A stretch of 64,000 nt of DNA from positions 1 through 64,000 of the forward strand of contig JAHIUW010000007.1 in NCBI GenBank assembly GCA_018816865.1. Reading direction: 5' to 3'. This DNA is from Pseudomonadota bacterium (lineage in GTDB: Bacteria; Desulfobacterota; Desulfovibrionia; Desulfovibrionales; Desulfovibrionaceae). Made by a program: the position numbers and the translations under genes. Of this stretch, positions 34,890-42,491 are shown in pieces (positions within the stretch are counted from its first letter, which is position 1; the number at the start of each line of letters is the position of its first letter). The notes beneath the pieces were generated by a model that saw nothing but the letters and a program-made list of their open reading frames with translations, did not search any database and had not been told where the DNA came from.

Positions 34890-35800
34890 GCTATCCCCTG
34901 TTGTCCATTCCCGGGCCCACGGCCGCAGGCAAGACCGGGGCGGCCATTGCCCTGGCGTGCGAACTGGACGGTGAGGTCATCAATTTTGATTCACGCCAGG
35001 TCTACGAAGATTTTCCGATCATCACCGCCCAGCCCTCGTCCGAGGAGCGGGCCCAATGTCCGCACCGTCTCTACGGCTTCATGCAGACCCATCAGTCCCT
35101 GGGTGCTGCGGCTTACGCCGACCTGCTCTTGGAGACCATCGCCGAGGTCCGCTCCCGAGGTAAGCTGCCCATCCTGGTGGGGGGCACCGGGCTGTATCTG
35201 AAGGCCCTGCTGCAACCCCTGGCACCCATTCCGCCCATTCCCGAGGCCGTGCGCAAGAAGATCCAGGAGGCCTGCGAAAAGCTGGGGCCGGGCCGTTTGC
35301 ACAGCGATCTGGCCAAGGTGGACCCGCCCTTGGCCGAGCGCCTGCACCCCAATGACCGCCAGCGCATCATGCGCGGGTTGGAGGTCTACGAGGCCACGAA
35401 GAAGCCCTTGTCCTGTTGGCATGCCGAGACTGTGGAGACGCGCGACTTTCATGCCGTGAAACTGGGCGTGGGCCTGACCCTGGATGAGCTGACGCCTTAC
35501 CTCTACAAGCGTATTGAGGTGATGCTGGACCTGGGGGCTATGGACGAGGCCCGCGCGGCCATGGAGAAAAACAACGACCGCAACGCCCCGGGCTGGAGCG
35601 GCATCGGCTGCGCCGAGCTGTTCGCCTATCTGAAAGAGGAGATTGATCTCGCGGAGTGCAAGGCCATGTGGGGCAAGAACACTCGGGCCTATGCCAAACG
35701 CCAGTTGACCTGGTTCAATGCCGACAAGGAGATCCAGTGGTTCCGCCCTGGCGAGCATTGGAAGATGCTGGCGGCTGCGCGGGCTGCGCTTGCGGTATAG
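34886..35800 (+). CDS. miaA: tRNA dimethylallyltransferase MiaA
   Basis: Adds a dimethylallyl group to A37 of tRNAs reading UNN codons. Full length at 304 residues. P-loop IPGPTAAGKTGAAIA (7-21), INFDSRQVYEDFPI and the RQLTWFNADKEI tRNA-binding ending are visible, and the central TGLYLKALL is intact. It ends the rsmD-coaD-miaA unit and is followed by a strong terminator. Confidence 0.95.
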   Translation: MSYPLLSIPGPTAAGKTGAAIALACELDGEVINFDSRQVYEDFPIITAQPSSEERAQCPHRLYGFMQTHQSLGAAAYADLLLETIAEVRSRGKLPILVGGTGLYLKALLQPLAPIPPIPEAVRKKIQEACEKLGPGRLHSDLAKVDPPLAERLHPNDRQRIMRGLEVYEATKKPLSCWHAETVETRDFHAVKLGVGLTLDELTPYLYKRIEVMLDLGAMDEARAAMEKNNDRNAPGWSGIGCAELFAYLKEEIDLAECKAMWGKNTRAYAKRQLTWFNADKEIQWFRPGEHWKMLAAARAALAV

Positions 35801-35832
35801 TCTCAGACGGATTCCAGCGAGACGATCTCAAG

Positions 35833-35854
35833 CGGGCCTGTGGCCCGTTTTTTT
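35833..35854 (+). terminator. Terminator after miaA
   Basis: CGGGCC-TGT-GGCCCG followed by seven T, 33 bases after the miaA stop. Confidence 0.9.
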
Positions 35855-35893
35855 GTGGATCAGCTCGGTTCATCCGAGCTTGTGGGAGTGGTG

Positions 35894-36634
35894 TCAGGCC
35901 AGACAGGAACGGATCAATGCCAGCATCTCGGCCCAGGCGTCGGCATGAGTGGCCTTGCAGGGGAAGGAGCCCGAGGCCGAATTGGGTTGGGCGCTGAGGT
36001 TGGAGAAGGCATGCCCGGCGTGGGGATAGACCACGGTCTTGAAGTCCGCGCCCGCCAGGACCATCTCGCCCTCGAACTGGGCCAGATGGTCCATTGTGAC
36101 AACCTTGTCCTGGGCCCCGTGCAGGGCCAGCACCTTGGCGCGGATGTCACCAGGGTTGGCGGGGTGGGGGGTGTCCAGATAGCCGTAGAAGCTGATGGCG
36201 GCCTGGATGTTGGCCCCGCGGCGGGCCAGTTCCAGCACGGACCCGCCGCCAAAGGAAAAGCCCACGGCGAACAGCCGTGTAGGGTCCACTCTGGGCAGGG
36301 CGATCAGGGCATCAAGCCCGGCCTTGGCGCGCGAGCGCATCAGCAGGCGATCCTCGCGGAACGGGCGGGATAGGAGGGAGGCCTCGGCGCGATCCTTGGG
36401 GCGCACGTCGCGTCCGTACATGTCGTGGCACAGCACCAGGAAGTCCTCGTGGGCCAGGGCCTCGGCATGGGGCAGCAGATAGTCGCCCAGGCCCATGTAT
36501 TCGTGGATCAGCAGCACACTCGGCTTCAGTTCACCGTTTTTTTCGGTGCGTCCCTCGGAGCGGACCACCAGCCCCTCCAGTTCGACGGAGCCGTGGCGAT
36601 AGCGGTGCGGGGTGATGGTGATGTCTTGGGTCAT
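35894..36634 (-). CDS. Dienelactone-hydrolase-family alpha/beta hydrolase
   Basis: Encodes 246 residues from the ATG at 36634, which has AGAGG six bases upstream; a longer frame lacks a ribosome site and enters the terminator at 36695. The nucleophile elbow is GFSFGGGSVLEL, so Ser replaces the Cys of classical dienelactone hydrolase, with a downstream Asp and a His in YPHAGHAFSNL. It is cytoplasmic, with no signal peptide. The natural substrate is unknown. The gene stands alone, convergent with miaA. Confidence 0.9.
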   Translation of the reverse strand: MTQDITITPHRYRHGSVELEGLVVRSEGRTEKNGELKPSVLLIHEYMGLGDYLLPHAEALAHEDFLVLCHDMYGRDVRPKDRAEASLLSRPFREDRLLMRSRAKAGLDALIALPRVDPTRLFAVGFSFGGGSVLELARRGANIQAAISFYGYLDTPHPANPGDIRAKVLALHGAQDKVVTMDHLAQFEGEMVLAGADFKTVVYPHAGHAFSNLSAQPNSASGSFPCKATHADAWAEMLALIRSCLA

Positions 36635-36694
36635 GGTGGACCTCTTGTGCCTCAAGCCCGCTTCCGGTTCAAGTCTCTTCCAAGGTGGGCAACG

Positions 36695-36718
36695 AAAAAG
36701 CCGCCCAAAGGCGGCTTT
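36695..36718 (-). terminator. Terminator downstream of cysS and repeat B
   Basis: AAAGCCGCC-TTTG-GGCGGCTTT with following T on the minus strand. Transcripts from cysS would run through repeat B and stop here. The stem also works weakly in the plus direction. Confidence 0.75.
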
Positions 36719-36790
36719 GAATTTTGTCATCTGCTGAAAGCGGCTGAAGTTTTGATTGGGAGGGTGATGTCCCGATTGTTTCTACTGCCT

Positions 36791-36827
36791 GGTCTAGGGC
36801 GTTCGGGATCGTCAGATGCCAGGCGAA
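36791..36827 (+). repeat. Partial left end of repeat B
   Basis: GTCTAGGGCGTTCGGGATC and the following GATGCCAGGCG closely match the left end of repeat B (36840-36874) but stop before the inner stem. It is a truncated tandem copy about 50 bases upstream of it. Confidence 0.6.
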
Positions 36828-36838
36828 ACTCTGAATTC

Positions 36839-36968
36839 AGTCTAGGCCGTTGGGGGCGTCGGATACTAGGCGCAAGGAGCCATCACGATCGAAGTGGACT
36901 CTGCTGTCCATGAGAGTGTGATGGCTCCACAGCAACGCCGTAGACGATGTTCACGAACGGCCTAGACT
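36839..36968 (+). repeat. Structured palindromic repeat, copy B
   Basis: Outer arms AGTCTAGGCCGTT (36839-36851) and AACGGCCTAGACT (36956-36968) are perfect; the right arm covers two bases of the cysS stop codon. The inner stem is GGAGCCATCAC (36876-36886) with GTGATGGCTCC (36918-36928). Constant blocks GGCGCAA, GATCGA, GAGAG and CAGCAACG match the other copies while all stems differ in sequence. It fills most of the 332-base gap between cysS and the hydrolase gene. Confidence 0.85.
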
Positions 36969-38424
36969 AGACGACGTCCCAGACCTGGCCGGAAGGGAGG
37001 TCCTTGACCTCGACATCCATGGCCGCCAGCTGGTCGCGGATGGCGTCCGAGGCGGCGAAATCCTTCTCCTGGCGGGCGGCCAAGCGCTTGTTCAGCAGTT
37101 CCAGGACCTTGGCCTCATCCACACCCTTGCGCCGGGCCTTGATGTTGCGCAGTTCAAGCAGGAAAGGCTCGGCCTCGGCCGTCAGCACTCCCAGCACCTG
37201 TCCCCAGCGTTCCAGGTCGGCCAGGATGCGCGTCCACGCCTTTTGGGCGCCCTTGGACTTGCGCCAGGCCTTGTCCTCGGCGATGCGGCCCGCCAGACGC
37301 ACGGCCCCGAACAGGTGCCCCAGGGCGGCGGCGGAATTGACGTCGTCGGCCATGGCGTTGTCCCAGGCGGTTTCCAGCTCGTCCAGCTCGCGGGTCAGCT
37401 CCTCGGGCAGCTCGGCCCCCGACCACTTCTCCTTGTCCAGGGCTTGGATCAGGTCGCGCTTCACGGTGTAGATGCGCTTTAGGTTCTTTTCGGCCTCATC
37501 CATGTTCTCCAGAGTGAAGTCGATGGGGCTGCGGTAGTGCTTGGTCAGCAGGAAGTAGCGTAGCGTCTCGGGCAGATAGGCCTCCATGATCTCACGGATG
37601 GTCTTGAAGTTGCCGAGACTCTTGGACATCTTTTCGGAGTCCACCTGTACGAAGCCGTTGTGCACCCAGTAGTTGGCCATGGGCTTGCCCGTGGCCGCCT
37701 CGGACTGGGCGATCTCGTTCTCGTGGTGCGGAAAGATCAGGTCCTGGCCGCCGCCGTGGATGTCCAGGGGCAGCTCAAGGTGCTTGTCGCTCATGGCCGA
37801 GCATTCCAGGTGCCATCCAGGGCGTCCGGGGCCCCAGGGGCTGTCCCAGGTGGGTTCGCCGGGCTTGGCGGACTTCCACAGGGCGAAGTCCAGCGGGTCT
37901 TCCTTCTCCTCGCCGGGGGCGACCCGTGCGCCGGAGCGCATATCGTCGATGTCGCGTCCCGAGAGCTTGGCGTAGTCCTTGAACGAGCGCACGCGGAAGT
38001 ACACGTCGCCCGAGGGGGTGGCGTAGGCGTGGCCCTTGGCGATGAGGTCCTCGGTCAGGGCGAGCATCTCGGGGGTGTGTTCGGTGCACTTGGGTTCGAT
38101 GTCGGCGCGCAGGATATTCAGGCGGTCCATGTCCTCGTAGAAGGCCTGGATGAAGCGCTCGGCCAGGGCCATGGGGTCCTCGCCGTTTTCGTTGGCGCGG
38201 ACGATGATTTTGTCGTCCACGTCCGTGAAGTTGCGGGCAAAGGTCACATCGAGCCCGATATGGCGCAGGTAGCGGACCATCACGTCGAAGACCACGGCGG
38301 AACGGGCATGACCGATATGGCAGTAGTCGTAGGCCGTGATGCCGCAGACGTACATCCGGACCTTGCCTTCCTCGACGGGGATGAACTGCTCTTTCTTTCG
38401 GGTCATGGTGTTGTAGATCTGCAT
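36967..38424 (-). CDS. cysS: Cysteinyl-tRNA synthetase
   Basis: Charges tRNA-Cys. At 485 residues it is full length for the family. Class I signatures [10 protein letters not shown] (35-44) and KMSKSLGNF (near 265-273) are intact. The zinc-site Cys28 (VCGITAYD) and the later CSAMSD and [10 protein letters not shown] stretch that complete the zinc site are present. The stop abuts repeat B and the region upstream of the start contains repeat C. It is therefore flanked on both sides by members of the repeat family. Confidence 0.97.
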   Translation of the reverse strand: MQIYNTMTRKKEQFIPVEEGKVRMYVCGITAYDYCHIGHARSAVVFDVMVRYLRHIGLDVTFARNFTDVDDKIIVRANENGEDPMALAERFIQAFYEDMDRLNILRADIEPKCTEHTPEMLALTEDLIAKGHAYATPSGDVYFRVRSFKDYAKLSGRDIDDMRSGARVAPGEEKEDPLDFALWKSAKPGEPTWDSPWGPGRPGWHLECSAMSDKHLELPLDIHGGGQDLIFPHHENEIAQSEAATGKPMANYWVHNGFVQVDSEKMSKSLGNFKTIREIMEAYLPETLRYFLLTKHYRSPIDFTLENMDEAEKNLKRIYTVKRDLIQALDKEKWSGAELPEELTRELDELETAWDNAMADDVNSAAALGHLFGAVRLAGRIAEDKAWRKSKGAQKAWTRILADLERWGQVLGVLTAEAEPFLLELRNIKARRKGVDEAKVLELLNKRLAARQEKDFAASDAIRDQLAAMDVEVKDLPSGQVWDVV

Positions 38425-38540
38425 CGTCCGGTCTCCAGAATATTCAAAATTTTCAGTTTATTCAGCTTGGGTCGCAGGGGGTGGAACAGGGCTTACGCAC
38501 ACCCGTTCCATGCCGGGGGGCATCTTGCACCAAATGCTTC

Positions 38541-38556
38541 AGAGCGTCAAAGCTCT
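38541..38556. repeat. Small hairpin beside repeat C
   Basis: AGAGC-GTCAAA-GCTCT is a 5-base stem just left of repeat C, between ispDF and cysS. No T tract follows. Confidence 0.4.
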
Positions 38557-38566
38557 GGTTGTTCAG

Positions 38567-38687
38567 GCTAGTCCGGATGCAAGGCGCAAAAAGAATTCAA
38601 GATCGACGGCCTGTAGCCGAATCGGCGAGAGTTTGAATTCATTGCGGCAACGAAGCAGACGGGCCGTCATGGGCAAGAGGTGGCTAG
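38567..38687 (+). repeat. Structured palindromic repeat, copy C
   Basis: Shares GTCCGGATGCAAGGCGCAA with the left part of copy B (GTCGGATACTAGGCGCAA). Inner stem GAATTCAA (38593-38600) pairs with TTGAATTC (38633-38640); the central hairpin is CGGC-CTGTA-GCCG between GATCGA and GAGAG; the right block is GCGGCAACG. A possible outer pair CTAGTCC / GGCTAG includes the ispDF stop codon at 38684. Confidence 0.75.
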
Positions 38688-39865
38688 GCGGAGCGCGTGG
38701 CCGTGACGCAGGCCACGGCCTTGATCCCCTTTTTCTGCCCGGTGAAGCCCAGGCCCTCTTCCGTGGTCGCCTTGACGTTGACCTGGCGGTCTTCCAGTTG
38801 CAGCAGGCGAGCCACCGTGGACTTGATCTGCGCCTTGTGGGGAGCCAGCTTGGGCGTTTGGCAGATCAGCGTCAGGTCGACATGGGTGATGACCAGACCG
38901 TCCTGGTCGGCCAGGAGCAGGACCTCGTTGACCAGGATGGACGATTCGATGCCCGCATAGGCCGCGTCCGTATCTGGGAAGTGCTCGCCGATGTCACCCC
39001 GGCCAAGACAGCCCAGCAGGGCGTCGACCAGGGCGTGCAGCAGCACGTCGCCGTCGGAGTGGGCCACGATTTCGGGCCCGCCCGCGATGGGCACGCCGCC
39101 CAGGACCATGGGGTGCCCAGGGCCGTATTTATGGACATCATACCCCCAGCCTGTGACCGCAACGCTCGGGGCTTGCTTTGGGGTGAGCATCTTCAGGTCC
39201 TCCGGGGTGGTGATTTTTACATTATCTTCTTCGCCCGGGACGATGGCGACCTCGCCGCCCATGGTCTCGACCATGGAGGCGTCGTCGGTCACGGAGACGT
39301 GGCCCTCCTGGCAGAAGGCGTGGGCTGTGCGCAGGGTGGCCAAATCAAAGGCCTGCGGGGTCTGCACCGCGCACAGTTCGGCGCGAGGCAGGGTCTGCGC
39401 CACGGTCGTGCCGAGGACGCGCTTGATGGTGTCCTTGACGGGCAAGGCAGGGATGACGGCCTTGGCCCCGCCCTTCAGGGCGTCGATGAGCGCATTGCAT
39501 AACTGTGGCGAAGCGAACGGCCGGGCCGAATCGTGCACCAGGACATGATCGCAGTCGCCGGGCAACAGCGCGAGGCCGTTGAAGACCGAGTCCTGGCGGC
39601 GCGCACCACCCGCGGCGAAGCGGCAGGGCAGGTTCAGGGGCCGTCCGTCCAGCAGGTCTGCGGTTCTGGCCTTGGCCTCTTGCAATTCATCGGGCGGGAA
39701 GACGAACACCAGCCCGGAGATCCGGGCCACACGGGCCAGGGTCTGGGCTCCGTGCCAGAACAGGGGCAAGCCCTCCAGTTCCAGGAACTGCTTTTTGGTC
39801 TTCAGCCCGGCTTGTGCCAGGCGTGAGCCGCTGCCCGCGGCCAGGATGATCGCCCAACAGGTCAT
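38684..39865 (-). CDS. ispDF: Bifunctional IspD-IspF (MEP pathway)
   Basis: Fuses two isoprenoid-precursor enzymes. IspD (about 1-225) is 2-C-methylerythritol-4-phosphate cytidylyltransferase, with WAIILAAGSGSRLA and VHDSARPF. IspF (about 233-393) is the cyclodiphosphate synthase, with GYDVHKYGPG, GGVPIAGGPEIVAHSDGD and GDIGEHFPDTD, the metal His-Asp set. The IspE step between them is encoded elsewhere. Fused IspDF proteins occur in alpha and epsilon proteobacteria and some delta-lineage bacteria; here no frameshift separates the parts. Its stop lies at the border of repeat C. Confidence 0.95.
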   Translation of the reverse strand: MTCWAIILAAGSGSRLAQAGLKTKKQFLELEGLPLFWHGAQTLARVARISGLVFVFPPDELQEAKARTADLLDGRPLNLPCRFAAGGARRQDSVFNGLALLPGDCDHVLVHDSARPFASPQLCNALIDALKGGAKAVIPALPVKDTIKRVLGTTVAQTLPRAELCAVQTPQAFDLATLRTAHAFCQEGHVSVTDDASMVETMGGEVAIVPGEEDNVKITTPEDLKMLTPKQAPSVAVTGWGYDVHKYGPGHPMVLGGVPIAGGPEIVAHSDGDVLLHALVDALLGCLGRGDIGEHFPDTDAAYAGIESSILVNEVLLLADQDGLVITHVDLTLICQTPKLAPHKAQIKSTVARLLQLEDRQVNVKATTEEGLGFTGQKKGIKAVACVTATRSA

Positions 39866-39977
39866 TGCGTTGCCTTTGGATAAAACGGGTTGCTGATGGT
39901 TCTGGGAATACTCCGCAGCGGTGCGTTCCGGGGTTTTTCATCGTCTCTGCCGCTCAGGGGGGCGGCTCATAACTGAT

Positions 39978-40011
39978 CGGGCGCGCCGGGGTGATTCCCG
40001 CGGCGCGCCCG
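39978..40011 (-). terminator. Hairpin at the 3' side of RNase P RNA
   Basis: CGGGCGCGCCG..GGG-TGATT-CCC..CGGCGCGCCCG is a near-perfect long stem 11 bases beyond the mature 3' end of the RNase P RNA. No T tract follows, so it may be a processing or rho-assisted end rather than a classical terminator. Confidence 0.45.
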
Positions 40012-40021
40012 TCACTGATAC

Positions 40022-40382
40022 AAGGGAGCTGGACGATAAGCCGGGTTCTGTTCCCCGCAAGCGGGGCAGCTATCATTCCTCTAGGGCTACGGTTACCCGC
40101 AGCCTCAAGCAGCCTACCCGAAGGCCTCGGCCGGGCCAGCCTCAAGCGCCTTCCTATTTGGCCTTGCTCCGAACGGGGTTTACCTAGCTGGCTGCGTCAC
40201 CGCAACCACTGGTGGGCTCTTACCCCACCGTTTCACCCTTACCTGCAAGCAGGCGGTCTATTTTCTGTGGCACTTTTCCGAGGGTCGCCCCTCCTGGACG
40301 TTATCCAGCGTTCCGCCCTGTGGAGCCCGGACTTTCCTCCCCGACCGCAAGCGGTCGCGGCGATAGCCTATCCTGCTCCCAA
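40022..40382 (-). ncRNA. rnpB: RNase P RNA (class A)
   Basis: The catalytic RNA of RNase P, which trims tRNA 5' ends. On the minus strand the conserved GAGGAAAGTCCGGGCTCC block (40321-40340 region), the GTGAAACGGTGGGGTAAGAG block and the final ACAGAACCCGGCTTATC block occur in order. The ends pair as stem P1 (GGGAGC with GCTCCC). Length of about 360 bases is typical for class A. It follows the coiled-coil zinc-ribbon gene after about 30 bases, so it is co-transcribed or has a promoter inside that gene. The exact 5' and 3' ends are estimates from the P1 pairing. Confidence 0.96.
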
Positions 40383-40410
40383 ATCCATTTAAGCCCTGTG
40401 CGGGCGTTGT

Positions 40411-41271
40411 CTACTTGTCACCGGAATCGTCAATTGCGACATCTTCGATATCTTCAGCGGCCTCGGCCGCCTCGGCGGATTTCAGCTCGGCAGCTTCCCT
40501 GGCCTTGCCCTCGCTGGTGAAGGCTTTTTCCTCACCGCTGAAGTGTTCGCACCAGTAGCTCAGGCGCTGGCAGTTGGGGCAGCTGATGATCTGTTCGCCT
40601 TTTTGCAGATCGTTGAAGATCTGGGGCGGAATCAGGATATGGCAGCCGGAACACACGCCATCGATCACGGACACGATCACGGGATTGGAGATGCGCGCAC
40701 GGATGAACTCGTAGCGGCCAAGCACGGGCTTGGGCACAACGGAACAGGCCTTGTCGCGTTGCTTACCCAGAATGGTCAGACGCTTTTTGGCTGCGGCCGT
40801 GCGCTTCTTGATGCTCGTCTTGTATGTCTCAAGGGTCTCCTTGAGTTCCTTGGCCTGGGCTTCAACCTCGGCGCTCAGATCCTTCTGGCGCTCCAGCTCC
40901 TCGGTCAGGGCGATGCGCTCTTCTTCCCGGGTGCGGTTGAGCTTTTCCATGTTGTCCATCTCGCGCATCATGGCATGATACTCGCGAGTGTTCTCGGCCA
41001 TCATCAGCTTGCTTTTGCTCTTCTTGATCTTGGACGCATTGTCCTCGACCTCGTCGTTGAGACGCTTTTGCTGAGTCTTGAGGATATCAAGCTTGTCGGC
41101 CAGAAGCTCGAGACGGTGGTCGAAATCATCGTTCTGGCTCTCCAGATCGGCCAGTTCCTTGGGCAGGTTTTCAAGTTCCTGTTCCAGGACGATGATCTCG
41201 TCATCGACCTTTTGCAGGACCACAAGCTGCTCGATCTGTTCAAGGTACATGCTCAACGGGTTATCCTCCAT
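40411..41271 (-). CDS. Coiled-coil protein with C4 zinc ribbon (CT398 type)
   Basis: About 286 residues. The N-terminal two thirds (about 10-175) is an uninterrupted heptad-rich coiled coil. Then comes a C4 zinc ribbon CSGCHILIPP...ISCPNCQRLSYW (about 205-235), followed by an acidic Ala/Glu tail. This is the architecture of the CT398/FlxA-like family found next to Nif3 and rnpB in many bacteria. The start is uncertain: GGAGG lies 8 bases before a TTG at 41256, while the ATG at 41271 is the nearest conventional choice. Suggested roles in DNA or RNA handling are unproven. Confidence 0.85.
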   Translation of the reverse strand: MEDNPLSMYLEQIEQLVVLQKVDDEIIVLEQELENLPKELADLESQNDDFDHRLELLADKLDILKTQQKRLNDEVEDNASKIKKSKSKLMMAENTREYHAMMREMDNMEKLNRTREEERIALTEELERQKDLSAEVEAQAKELKETLETYKTSIKKRTAAAKKRLTILGKQRDKACSVVPKPVLGRYEFIRARISNPVIVSVIDGVCSGCHILIPPQIFNDLQKGEQIISCPNCQRLSYWCEHFSGEEKAFTSEGKAREAAELKSAEAAEAAEDIEDVAIDDSGDK

Positions 41272-41320
41272 GGTCTGCCCTGTCATGCGGCCCGGTGAGG
41301 GGCCGTGCGGGGCGGTTCTT

Positions 41321-42115
41321 CTAGATACGAATAGGCAGGTGGGCCTTGAAAGGCTCCCTGCCGGGTAAAAACCGTACTTTAACGCCCTCGGGGCCGAGTT
41401 TATCCGCCAAGAGGTCCGCTAACTCACTGGACATGCGGTCTTCCAGAGAGAAATGACCCACGTCCACCGTGAATTGGGGGGACTCGAGGGCCTGATGATA
41501 TTTCAGGTCGCCAGTGATGTACACGTCCGTTTCAGCGGCGTGGGCCGCATCCATCAGGGAACCGCCTGAACCGGTGCAATAGGCGACGGTGGACACGGTC
41601 GTCGGCGGTGTGCCTGAAAGGGTCCAAAAATCTCTGTTCACATGTTGGCCCAAACGCAGGGCGAAATCCTTCCAGGGCAAGGGCGCGGGCAAGCGTCCCC
41701 AAAATCCGTAACCCACTCCCGGTTCGGACGCGGTATTGGGTTCGAGCACGGTGAGCTCGCTGAGCTTCATGGCGCGGAACAACCAGCCCGCAGGACCTTC
41801 GGGGCGGACGTCCAGGCTGGTGTGCGCACTGTAGAGCCACGTGCCGGTCGCCATGATCGCCCGTGTACTGTCCAGGAAATAGCTGGGCTTGTTGAGCGGC
41901 TTGGGCTCCAAATACAACGGATGGTGGGTCACGATCATCTCCGCACCCCATTCCAGGGCCGCGACCACCTCTTCCGGCGATGGATCAATGGTCACCACAA
42001 GCCGGGTGACCTCATCCTCCAATCCGGCGATCTGAACGCCGCAGTTGTCCCACTGTGCCGCTCCGGACAAGGGCGCGATCCGTTCGATGCAGGAGATGAT
42101 TTTTGCGACGTGCAT
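41321..42115 (-). CDS. Nif3-like dinuclear metal-centre protein
   Basis: A 264-residue Nif3/YbgI-type protein that forms a toroidal hexamer with a two-metal site. Metal ligands are visible in VTHHPLYLEP (two His) and the C-terminal VGHFSLEDRMSSELADLL (His and Glu). GGAG lies five bases before the ATG. The family is linked to GTP cyclohydrolase-like folds but its reaction remains unsettled. It is the first gene of a unit with the coiled-coil zinc-ribbon protein and RNase P RNA. Confidence 0.93.
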   Translation of the reverse strand: MHVAKIISCIERIAPLSGAAQWDNCGVQIAGLEDEVTRLVVTIDPSPEEVVAALEWGAEMIVTHHPLYLEPKPLNKPSYFLDSTRAIMATGTWLYSAHTSLDVRPEGPAGWLFRAMKLSELTVLEPNTASEPGVGYGFWGRLPAPLPWKDFALRLGQHVNRDFWTLSGTPPTTVSTVAYCTGSGGSLMDAAHAAETDVYITGDLKYHQALESPQFTVDVGHFSLEDRMSSELADLLADKLGPEGVKVRFLPGREPFKAHLPIRI

Positions 42116-42125
42116 ACGATCTCCA

Positions 42126-42170
42126 AATAAAAGAAGGTGCTTCCCGGGTTTTTAGCCGGGGAAAACACCT
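42126..42170 (-). terminator. Terminator of tRNA-Met
   Basis: On the minus strand AGGTGTTTTCCCCGG-loop-CCGGGAAGCACCT is followed by TTCTTTTATTT. It lies about 75 bases after the tRNA and just before the Nif3 ribosome site, which overlaps its T tract. Confidence 0.75.
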
Positions 42171-42245
42171 GAGTCCCTAGGGGCGATCCCCAACCTGCCG
42201 GTTGCCGTGAGGCTTGGTTTCTGCTGAAAGCATTCCCAATCCTTG

Positions 42246-42321
42246 TGGTAGGCCGGGTAGGATTTGAACCTACACCAGTTCGGTTATGAGCCGAAGGCTC
42301 TGCCAATTGAGCTACCGGCCC
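42246..42321 (-). tRNA. tRNA-Met (CAT), elongator type
   Basis: Seventy-six bases on the minus strand fold as a cloverleaf: acceptor GGGCCGG with CCGGCCT (first pair G-U), D stem GCTC/GAGC, anticodon stem TTCGG/CCGAA with loop CTCATAA (anticodon CAT), T arm GTAGG-TTCAAAT-CCTAC, and encoded CCA. The G1-U72 pairing and anticodon stem argue against initiator tRNA. A tRNA-Ile2 needing lysidine is the other CAT option, but the CGGCTCATAACCG arm is closest to elongator Met. Confidence 0.94.
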
Positions 42322-42344
42322 GACCGTGGTTTGCTAAGCCGTTC

Positions 42345-42374
42345 TCCATAGCTTAAAAATACTTGTATTGTCAA
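42345..42374 (-). promoter_or_regulatory. Promoter of tRNA-Met
   Basis: A perfect -35 TTGACA (42369-42374) and -10 TATGGA (42345-42350) 18 bases apart, ending 23 bases before the tRNA 5' end. Confidence 0.75.
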
Positions 42375-42491
42375 GATTCCAGGCCCGGAGGGCGGAGGGC
42401 TCATCGCCCGTGGCCCCTCGGGTTCCGGTCCTGGTGACAACTCTAGAATGGCCTGCGCGAGCCGTGAATCTGGTATGAGGTCCCAGAAAGG

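Noticed and set aside
33435-38687. Insertion sequence or MITE remnant
   Set aside because: No transposase gene or target-site duplication is visible, and outer arms differ between copies, unlike the fixed ends of a MITE. A mobile palindrome of another sort remains possible.
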